From: Deuterostichococcus epilithicus
Taxonomy: Eukaryota; Chlorophyta; Trebouxiophyceae; Prasiolales; Stichococcaceae
Length of the DNA stretch: 64,000 nt
Assembly (NCBI GenBank): GCA_033439295.1
Contig: JAVTLE010000001.1
Span: forward strand, 1,488,001-1,552,000
Direction of reading: 5' to 3'
Shown here: one piece after another, positions 55,476 through 64,000 of the stretch
Numbering within the stretch: the first letter of the stretch is position 1
Layout of the letters: the number at the start of each line of letters is the position of its first letter
Notes under the pieces: generated by a model
Seen by the model: the letters and a program-made list of their open reading frames with translations, nothing else
What the model was told of the DNA's origin: nothing
Databases searched by the model: none
Position numbers and translations under genes: made by a program

Positions 55476-58400
55476 TCACTCCAGAAATTTTTTCAGGGCC
55501 ACGTCGTAGTCCACCCCAATCTTTGCCCGGATCGTGTCGCACAGCTTCATGAGCGCCACTGCAGAGGCGCAGCCAGCAAAGGTGCATAACGTGTAGCCAA
55601 CAGTTTGCAGATTGCACCTGATCTGGACAGGCACTTGTTCTGGGCAGCTTCACGTTTTTGCACATGAACGGTAGAGGCACCCACCTGTTTGATGCAGCGG
55701 CACGTCGCCGTGCATCTGCAGGGTCTTGTTCAGCACCGCTCCGTGGACTGCAGCGCATCAAAGGGGGCGTGTCAGCTGCCGCAGCTGCCGACGGGATCAT
55801 CCAGCTTGGAATTGTCGAATCCATGCATGCGACACGGCGCATCAGGTCCTGAGCGCGCAATCCTCAGACTGTGGAGATGGCGTACCTACGCTGCGTCCCC
55901 GGCTGCGCTCCTGCAACCCAGCCACTCGCTGGTGGCATCTGTCGGCAACATGTGTTTAACCCTGAAGCCTCACCTGCGGCGGCCTCGAAGATGAAGCCCT
56001 CGGAGGTTGGGAAGTGGAAGCCCTTCGTCTCCGGCAGCCCGTGGTCCACGGATTTCGGCACCGGCGGCAGCGCAAATTTGACGGTGCGCGCCTCCTCCTT
56101 GGCGCCCGGCCCGCTGCCCCTGCACGTTATTTGGAATGCCGAGGCTGGATCACGAAGAACGAGTGTATGGCTTTGGCAGCCTGCTGCTGCGTCGTTGGGA
56201 GGTGGGCCGCCGGCTGTTTCGAGCAGATGCACCAGTACCGGCGGCAGAAGCACGCCAGGAGGGCCTCACAGGGCGCCGCAGGGGTGGTGGCATGCTGGAT
56301 GCATGGGCTGTGGGTTCCGGGAGGAGCGAGACGCCCGAGTGCAGGCCCGCGGCGCATGGGGGTCGTGTCGATTGCAGCAGAAGGTGACAAGGAGGGGGGT
56401 GGGGGGTGNGGTGGCCGCGCCGACTCACTTGACTTCGATGATGGTCAGCTGGGTGGGCGCGTGTGAGTCGGGCACCTCAATGCGGCCCGCGTCGCCGAAC
56501 ACCGTGGCGCCGTTAGCGGCGGAGGTCTGGAAGCTCCACATTGCTGCAGGATGCAGGAAGTCACGGAGTCTTGCACAGCGTCTGAGAGCGCTAGGGGGAG
56601 CTCTAAGGGAGAGCTCTAAGCCAAGTCATGACACTAAACATTGATGAGTGGTCCGCTTCCGAGGGAGTGCACAGGGTCCAGTGCCATTTCTTACAAGCCA
56701 AAGGCGCAGCTGCAGGTGTAGCAGCACACGCACAGGCGCCAGGGTAGGGATCCAGACATACTCAAGCGCACCTGTCGCGGATTTGCCCTCAGGGTACCTG
56801 CAGTGAAAGCACCCTGCGGTGACCATCGAGCTCAACGATGGCCGCACGCAAACGTAATCCAGGGAGCACCAGCCTTGACACGGAGCTGGGAAGCAGACGG
56901 TTCCCAACAGGCCGAGACCTACAAAGCAGAGAGCAGGTAGCGTAGCGCACTGCAGGAGCGCGCTGCCGTGGACATCGATGCCGTCCTTCAGGAACGCTGA
57001 CGCCTGCACGTTCGTCGGGTCCTCGCCCTCGTAGATGTACTGCAGGCATGGAAACCATGAGATAAGCACACACCATATGGGGTAGCAGATGCAAAATGCG
57101 ACAGGGCAACCGAAAACGTAATCTGTGAAGGATGGATTGGACGCCTCGGCAGCTGCAGCTCCTTTCCCTCGTTGCTTTCCCTTGACCAACTGTGAAGCAA
57201 ATAAGGCAGTAAAGAACCTGGCAGATCACGACAGCTGATTCTGCCAGGTTTGCATTCAAGCTTGAGATACACACAACTCTGCACGAGCTCACGACTGCAC
57301 TTTTGATAACCAAGCCAGCTGTGGGCGGCTTCGAGCTGGGCGACGCTCCGCTGGCATGTCGTGCAGTCGCTCAGCATCTGCACTGCAGGTCGTACAACAT
57401 CTTGTGCCGTTCGGGAACTTCGGAAGGGCAGCGAGGAGACCGAGACACACCTGAATGAAGGACAGCGCATAAACCCCAATGTCAAGAAGGGCGCCGCCGC
57501 CCAGCTCCCGCTTGTACAGCCGCTCGATGCTCTCCGGGGCGGCCATGCCAAAGTGGCTCTCCACATGCCGCGGCCTGCACGCGCAAGGCGCCACACATTG
57601 CATCCCGCAGTGCCCGCAGGGGGGCCTGCCCCAGCGTGGCTCGTGATTTGGCAGAAGAACACTCGTTTCTAGGACACGCATTGCGGCGACTGCGCCTGCG
57701 CCATGGCGCCGCTGCACCACCAAGGCCTCGCTGCTCGTCGTCCAGGCATGCTGCTGCCCGGCAAGCAGCGCATGTGCTCGGTGCGCCTCGGCAGGGGGGG
57801 CATGTCGCAGTGACACGCCTGCCGATCATGCCGCGTTTGACCACCGCGCGTGCCGCCTGGGCCGCAGGGAAGAAACGGTCCCAGTGTCCCTCCAGCAGGA
57901 ACAGGCCCTGCGACGCGACACCGTCCGGCACCACTCAGGTTGCAGGGTGGGGTGGTCGGGAGGTCGCATCCCTGACGATCATGCCAGTGGCGAGATGCCC
58001 TGGCTCAGGTGCAGGCGGTTTCGGCAAATGGTGTGGTGCAGTGAGAGAGGGTTTTGCAGGTGCCCCGGACGAGGCAGGGCGGCATGAGGGCATGCTCAGC
58101 GGCACACCATCTCCTTTGCAAAGTCGGCCATCTCCTCCGCCTGGTCCGCTGTCAGCCCGATGGGCTTCTCGCACAGCACATGCTTCCCGTGCTCCAGCAT
58201 GGTAAGCACCGTGTCCTGCGCTGGTGCAGCCTGTCGTCAGGGAACCGCGCAGCTGCAGTGCTACATGCTGGTGTCGGTGTTGGGCTGCGCTTCCCGTGCA
58301 GAAGCATGGTCAGCAGCTTGTCCTGTGTTGATGCAGCTAGTCGCCTGGCGAAGGTGCAGCTGCAGCATATGCATGCTCCCCGTGCTCCAGCCAAATCTTG

Positions 58401-59249
58401 TCTGCAGTCCCAGTCAGCTGTCAGACCGTGCAGCTGCGATGCAGGGCGATGACGACGATGCTGATGTGCTTCGACCAGGACAGGGCTGGTGGTTGGGCGT
58501 CGCTTTGCGGCTCAGCCACAGCCATCCCTGCTCATCATCACATCGTAAGCTCACCATCACATCGTATTCCAGTGCGCTGCACCCGGCCGAACTTGTGCAG
58601 AGCGCGGTGCATGGAGTATGGGGGGACTTGGGAGGGAACTCACGCGGTGCTGCGGGTGCGTATTGCCCACATACACGATTTCTACGTCGGGGTCCCCTGC
58701 CAAGTCCGTGTAGGTTCCGTGCGCCCGTTTGAAGCCGTGGCGCCTGGCAAACTCCTGCGCCCTGGGCAAGCTGGACGACGCCGCGGCGGCGATCAGCTGC
58801 GTGCCTGGCAGGAACGCCGCAGCGGTGACGAAGTCGTCTGCACGGCATGAAACCCGCATCCTGGCTCGAACGTAGATGGCGCTTTGATACCGCATACGTA
58901 TTTTATAGCACGAAACTACTAGCGGTTGCCGGTCATGGTTCATATGCATGCGCAGATGCGCACCCGAGATTTTGCCGACGCCGGCGACGCCCCATCTGAG
59001 CGGCTCGAAGATCGACAGCGAGTAGTAACCACTGTCCAGCTGGAGGAAGTAGTCATTGTTCTCCAGCACAGCCTCTACGTCCGCCTTCTCCCTGCCGGTC
59101 TCCTGGGCAACCTGGTCCAGCGGCAGGCCTTTGGTGTGTGCAATCAGCAGGTCCCAGAGCTTTGACACCAAGGACGGCTCGCCGCCGCCGTCTAGTCTAC
59201 CGTCCTCATGCTGAAAAGGTGACGGAATGTCGGCCGGATCCAGCGGCAT
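55476..59249 (-). CDS. Gfo/Idh/MocA (dihydrodiol dehydrogenase-like) oxidoreductase with extra N-terminal domain
   Basis: Twelve exons: 59249-58964, 58837-58644, 58215-58108, 57907-57819, 57574-57451, 57039-56951, 56797-56772, 56543-56429, 56119-55974, 55848-55793, 55715-55685, 55558-55476. They give 448 aa in frame; the border at 55793 is the least certain. The NAD(P)-binding start GVAGVGKIS lies at ~residue 88, about 80 residues later than normal. Family marks: [23 protein letters not shown] (EKP motif), [31 protein letters not shown] and GRIEVP. Residues ~25-75 ([40 protein letters not shown]) look like a small helical, winged-helix-like module. The family oxidises or reduces sugars and diols; the substrate here is unknown. 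The intron after 57819 has a GC donor (CAG|GCGTGT). Diverged copies of the exon 3 start lie in intron 2. Confidence 0.9.
58180..58405 (-). repeat. Exon 3 edge of the oxidoreductase plus two upstream echoes in intron 2
   Basis: Exon 3 starts at 58215 after GCGCAG. Its first ~45 nt (encoding [14 protein letters not shown]) are echoed at ~58335-58291 after an ACACAG acceptor (reading [12 protein letters not shown]) and at ~58402-58362 after CTGCAG, where GGAGCACGGGGAGCATG is kept. Both copies are diverged and lie 5' of the real exon in transcript order. Confidence 0.65.
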
Positions 59250-59713
59250 GATGCTGTTCAAAGTGAATGTGCACCGAGAGCTACACTGAAGTTGTGCTGA
59301 TGCGACGAGGACTTGCGACCCAGCTGTCGTGCTTTTTGAGATGTGAAGCTGGAAACTGTTCCGTGAGCGACTTTATTAGCGAAATGAAGGCATCGAAGCC
59401 GTGCAGTGCACATGATCGGCCCGGCACGACTCTGCCTGGAACGCGAGACCCTAATCTATCGGAGTTTTGGCCACAGCTCCTCGACCCTCAGCAAAACTTC
59501 ACGTCTGCGGTCATTTGCGCACTGTGCAAATCCAGTGCACCTTGCACCGTGCGAGGGGGAGAGCGGAAGGCACTGGAGTTCGCGAGGGCCATCCAGCGCG
59601 TATTGGCAGCCTGACCATACCAGCCTCACCCAATCAGCGTCACTCGTCAACAGGGCGGACAAGCGCTTGTTGAGCAGCACGATTCCCATTTCAAGGAGGG
59701 TAAAACAGCAAAG
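59250..59713. promoter_or_regulatory. Bidirectional region, oxidoreductase / SR factor
   Basis: 464 bp between divergent start codons. No recognised element. Confidence 0.45.
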
Positions 59714-62700
59714 ATGGGAGGCGACAAGGACAAGTACAAGCCCGACCGGCCGGTGAGGGGTCTTTACCGCAAATTGTCGCCAGCTCAACACTGCAGTGGA
59801 GAAGCCTAATGGACGGGCGGCCTGCAGCTTGTCTACAAAAGCAAGTATGACGCACAGCTCAGGCTGTGTACGCGGCCCCAGATGACGATGATGTCGTGCG
59901 GCGTCATGAAGCTGCTCCAGTGGCGGAGTCATGCGGGGCAGCATGTTCAGTTGGGCAGCGTGTTCATGTGGGTTAGGACAATATTCTCCCTTCTACATCT
60001 TAGAAGGGACCTGACGTGCGGTCACTCGTTTCGTGCTGACGCAGCTTGCGCTTTGTGCTGCACAGGTGTTCATTGGGAAGTGAGTCTGTCTTGATCCTTT
60101 CCATTATGAGAATGGGTAGCAGCTGCATGTGAATACTGCATGGTGTCACCTGCATCTCATCCGCGCTGCATCATGCTGCGAGTTGCAGCATGGCGTAACC
60201 CAGTGCACCGCAACTGCTGCCTGAGACCGCCGGAGGTGCCACCGTGCCGATCAAACATGCAAGTCACTTCGATGTCTCAGCATTAGTCTTTCGCCTGCTG
60301 CAGCTTTGCCTATGAGGAGGATGTGCACGAGGTGCGGCGCGTCATGGAGCGCTACGGTCCCGTTGACTCCATCGACATGAAGACAGGTCCGTACACCGCC
60401 GGCGCCCGTCTGCCGCCAGAACACCCTCCTCCGAATGCCAAGCAACCGTACTGCAGAGGCAGTACAGCACCTAGACGGCGTTCGTGCTCAACGAGGGGGC
60501 CCTACGCTCGTGATCTACTGCGAACAGCGCCGTGCTGCAATGGGCCGTGATACCAGAGCCCGGTGTACCCACCACATGTGGCCACCTGCTGCTGTACCTC
60601 CGAATCCGTACACCTCCGGACTTCGCTGTGGCAACCTGACTCTTACCCCAGACAACGTGTCATTCGACCTGTGGCGGCTTTCCGCGCCCCTGCGGCAAGC
60701 AGGTGAAGCACCAGGGCTGGGCGGCCAGCTGCACTGAGTGATCCACCTGTGCATGGTGCATTTGCGGAGTGGAACACACTCTTCTGAAGGCTGAGATCCT
60801 CTACTTTGTTTCCGCCCAGCTGGGGCGGCCCACCACCAAAGCAGCCTGCAATGGCAGCAAGCAGCCTGCATCGTGCCTGCTGCTTGTGCATGGCCTGAAG
60901 CTGCTGTGTAGAGTCTGAGAGGTGCTTGCTTCGTTCTCACAGGCTTTGCCTTCGTGTACATGAAGGTGCGGGCTTCACCTTCCACTCCCAAGGCCCTCAG
61001 CATGTTGGCATGCCACAACTTGTGCTGCAATCGCAGAGCAGATGCAGCAGCTGGCGTCATTGAATGACCGAGTTTGCGTCATTGAATGACCGAGTGTACG
61101 AACTTTATGGTGCGCAGGACCTGCGCGACGGTGAGGACGCCATCCGCGACCTCGAGGGGTATGTGCACTCATAACCGTATGATGGGTCCGCTACTGCCTG
61201 CGGTTTGCAATCCCAAGGTTGCCTCCAGTGTGTCGCCCCCGAACTCGGGTGTGCGGATATGTAAAACGGCATGCGTCCTGCAGGCGCGAGTTTGGCATCA
61301 AGAGACGCCCGCTGCGCATGGACTGGGCCAGGGTGAGTGTGCTCCTTGCCTCGTCCGCACAGTTCGATGGCTACCAGCAGCCCGCACACCTGCAACTTGC
61401 GCCTCTCTTCGTGGCGCCCTGCATGCGGGCCCGCATGACACGCTGCTCCAGCTAGGCAGGCTCCTGCCTGCTGGAAGTCGCTGCAGACCGAAGCCCCATA
61501 GCCCCAACGCCCATGAAATGGCACTCCGGAAACACATTCCAAAACAGAATGGTGCGCTGGGCGACAGGGCGACAGCGACATCAAGCGGCGGGAGCAGGAG
61601 CGCCGCAAGAAGACCACTCCGTCCACGACGCTCTTCGTCGTCAACTTCGACATCATCCGCACCCGCGAGCGCGACCTCCAGGATCTGTTTGGGCGCTACG
61701 GCCCGCTGCGCCGCGTCCAGGTGCCTGCCCCTCAAATCCTGCGTGGGTCTTCTGCTGCACCGTTGCGCGCCGGCCTGCGCGCGGGGCTCCCTGGCATGCA
61801 ACGGCACCCTTGTCACCTTGCGACTGTGCGGTGGTTCTGCCCCGCATCTCGTGCACAGAGCCGGGTCAGCCTATGGGGGCGAGCTTGGCAATCAATGCTG
61901 GTCAGCGTGGTTGCGCTGGCGCAGTGTGAGCACGCCACAGCGCGTGCACTGTGATTCCAGCTTCTAGCAGTGCTGCGGCATGCGCCAGCCGTGTGCCGTG
62001 TGCAAGATGGCTGTTGTGCACCACATGTGCCTGCGCTCTGTGCTGACGCAACAGCCTGTGCTACTTGAAAACGCCTTGTGCACCTCTGATGGTCTGCAGC
62101 CCCTGCGCTGTCTCCTCACCGTGTGGGCCTGCCTGCCGCGCAGATAAAGAAGAACTTTGCATTCATCGAGGTGTGAAACCTCACGGCCCCCACCCGCCCA
62201 GTGCTCTTCACACGTTCATATCTTTCTTGTCTTGCAGATCAAGAAGAAGTTTGCCTTCGTTGAGGTGCATACACCTTCACTTGGTTTGCCTCTCTTGGCC
62301 TCGCGCCGTCCATGCGTGATGCCGCGATAGAAACCGCATGCCGCTGGGGCTGGCTGCGCCCTACGGCGACGGGTTCTGTTGCTGCATCTCGCATCTCGCA
62401 GCAACAGACTCTATGTGATCTCACGCTTACTTGGTGGCTGCACGAGCTTGACCTGGCGGCTGGTTGAAGCCGCCAGATGCACTGCCGACCACCCCAGCTG
62501 CACAGCATCTGCCACGGTCGCCCAACAGCAGCAGACGGGCAGTATCTCCACATCAGCTTTCCGATCATGTCTCGCCTCTGTGGGAGCGCAGTTCGAGGAG
62601 GTGGACCAGGCGGAGCAGGCGCTGAAGGCCACCAATCAGACGTCCTGGAATGGGCGCACCATCAATGTGGAGTACGTCTCACGCGAGGCCGACGGCCGGT

Positions 62701-63618
62701 GCGCAAAGCATCTGAATGGGAACAGGGCCAGTCGAGTACGGCCTTGCCTCACGTGTGCGGTCGCGTCTGCAGGAGGCTCGAATCGGAGAGACTCGTTGGC
62801 AGCCGAGACCAACCGTTGGGCGGCACTTGCCATGCGATGGCTTGCTCGGCGGCTGGCATTGGCGTCCTGCCGCTGCGCAACAAAAGCGTCCAATGGAGGC
62901 TGCTGAGGAAGCTGCAACCTCATGCGGTCAAGCTTGAGTGCAGGCGCCCGGGCGACGAACCGGTGAGGCCCTACGAGGAGCGCCGCCGGCTGCGCAGCCG
63001 CAGCCGCAGCCCGGTGCGCCCATTCCAGGACGTCTGCCCGCCGCGCCGCAGCCGTCGCCGCAGCTACAGCCGCAGCCCGACGCCGCCGCCGCGCCGCAGC
63101 CGCGGCCGCAGCCGCCGCAGCTACAGCCGCAGCCCCACACCCCCGCCCCGCCGCAGNCGCCGCCGCAGCTACAGCCGCAGCCCCACACCCCCGCCGCGCC
63201 GCAGCCGCCGCTCGCCAAGTATGCTCATGTCCTGTGTCTGACCTGCCAGTAAGTTTAACAGAGTATCAGGTTCTGACATCATATCTCGACATTGGGGGCA
63301 AAATGCCAACGAGACAGGCGGCTGCCTGCATGCCTCACAACCAGCTGCCGTCGACTGCCAGGAGACGGAGAATAGACAGTCGGCTGCCGATGCGCCATGT
63401 GTCTGCCTGCAGGCCGCTCGCGCAGCCCGCTGGACGCCAAGAGGAGCCTGTCGCCGCGCGGCCGCAGCCTGTCGCCCCGCAAGAGGAGCCTGTCGCCGCG
63501 GCGCAGCGTCTCGCGCAGCCCGCGCCGTGACGTGCCGCCTCCGAGCCGCAGCGCCTCACCCCGCCGCAGTGCCAGCCGCTCGCCGCGCCGCAGCTACTCC
63601 CGCTCCCCGGCGCGCTAG
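59714..63618 (+). CDS. Plant-type RS-subfamily SR splicing factor (RS31/RS40-like), two RRMs
   Basis: Eleven exons in one isoform: 59714-59752, 60066-60079, 60304-60386, 60943-60965, 61118-61158, 61284-61332, 61568-61720, 62144-62170 (or 62238-62264), 62592-62698, 62944-63218, 63413-63618. They give 338 aa, all in frame. RRM1: VFIGNFAYEEDVHEVRRVME, GPVDSIDMKTGFAFVYMKD, AIRDLEGREFGIKRRPLRMD. RRM2: TTLFVVNFDIIRTRERDLQD, YGPLRRVQIKKNFAFIE, ALKATNQTSWNGRTINVEYV. The RS tail has repeated RRSYSRSPTPPP and SLSPR units, with one N at 63157. The layout (RRM1, short basic spacer, RRM2, RS tail) fits plant RS31/RS40/RS41 factors, which act in nuclear splice-site choice. Exon 2 is only 14 nt. A second intact RNP1 exon lies 67 nt downstream of the first. 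Confidence 0.95.
62144..62264 (+). repeat. Duplicated 27-nt RNP1 exon (candidate mutually exclusive exons)
   Basis: Exon 62144-62170 encodes IKKNFAFIE and exon 62238-62264 encodes IKKKFAFVE. Both are 27 nt and phase 0, both have GCAG acceptors and GTG donors (GTGTGA and GTGCAT), and both keep the RNP1 pattern of RRM2. The intron between them is 67 nt. Either exon alone gives a normal RRM2; inclusion of both stays in frame but duplicates a beta strand. Confidence 0.85.
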
Positions 63619-64000
63619 ATGATGAGATTTGGAGGCAGACCAAACAAAGGCGCCCATGCGCCGCCTCCTTGCTCGCCGTCGGTGGCTGACGGGCGATGGG
63701 TAGCGATGGAGCCCGGGCGGTGCACCAAACACCGGCAGCACAGGCCCGGGCAGTGCTGACGGATGCTGGGAGGCTAAAAGTTGTTTAGCCCGAGAAGTTG
63801 ACTTACGGATAGTGCGCCCTGTGATCCTTCGCTGTACACGCAAGGGCGTTCCGTGCCTCATTCGGCTTATTTGGTGATGCATTTTGGTGATGCAGTGATT
63901 CGACCTGGCGGAGTACGTATTGTCAAGATGTTTGAGCGATGCGAAGATGCAATTCTGTATCACTGATGTCGTTGTCGGACGATATAGGTGAAAAAGACTC
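63619..64000. other. 3' flank of the SR gene
   Basis: Probable 3' UTR and intergenic sequence up to the window edge. No feature recognised. Confidence 0.45.

Overview
The window looks like nuclear DNA of a green alga, probably a core chlorophyte and possibly a trebouxiophyte (inference). The grounds are GC-rich sequence, genes cut into many short exons (14-400 nt) with GTGAGT/GTGCGT-type donors, a nucleus-encoded plastid-type ribosomal protein bL17 with an N-terminal extension, a plant-type RS31/RS40-like SR splicing factor, and a eukaryotic tRNA-Arg without an encoded CCA. Scattered single N bases show a draft assembly. I built the gene models by hand: splice sites had to keep the reading frame at every junction, and the protein had to match a remembered family where one was recognised. 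In twelve genes nearly every junction passes that test.

Layout, left to right: (1) YbaK/aminoacyl-tRNA-synthetase-associated-domain protein (-, runs off the left edge) with the ribosome-biogenesis factor WDR12/YTM1 (+). (2) Sarcosine-oxidase-like peroxisomal flavoenzyme (-) with a 23-exon Golgi apparatus protein 1 (GLG1) homologue (+). A tRNA-Arg(TCT) and a doubtful short ORF follow. (3) Sec14-like CRAL-TRIO protein (-) and an unrecognised membrane protein (-), the latter divergent from a DUF1348/SnoaL-like protein (+). (4) Two head-to-head paralogues (16 exons on -, 17 on +) of a secreted, possibly GH99/GH71-like protein with an Arg-Pro-Thr repeat linker. (5) RPA14/RPA3 (-) with a two-LysM membrane protein (+). 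(6) Plastid bL17 (-) with cyclin L (+). (7) Dihydrodiol-dehydrogenase-like oxidoreductase (-) with an RS-type SR splicing factor (+).

Almost every gene therefore belongs to a divergent pair, and neighbouring pairs converge. There is no shared pathway. Most genes are housekeeping: ribosome assembly, replication, splicing and transcription, Golgi, plastid translation and peroxisomal oxidation. Cyclin L and the SR factor both carry RS domains and both act in pre-mRNA splicing.

The most unusual signal is a recurring exon-echo pattern. Many introns, mainly in GLG1, contain diverged tandem copies of the neighbouring exon edge together with its splice site. Most copies are decayed. In the SR gene both copies of a 27-nt exon encoding the RNP1 motif of RRM2 are intact and look like mutually exclusive exons. 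About ten introns use GC-AG borders, an unusually high share for some 115 modelled introns.
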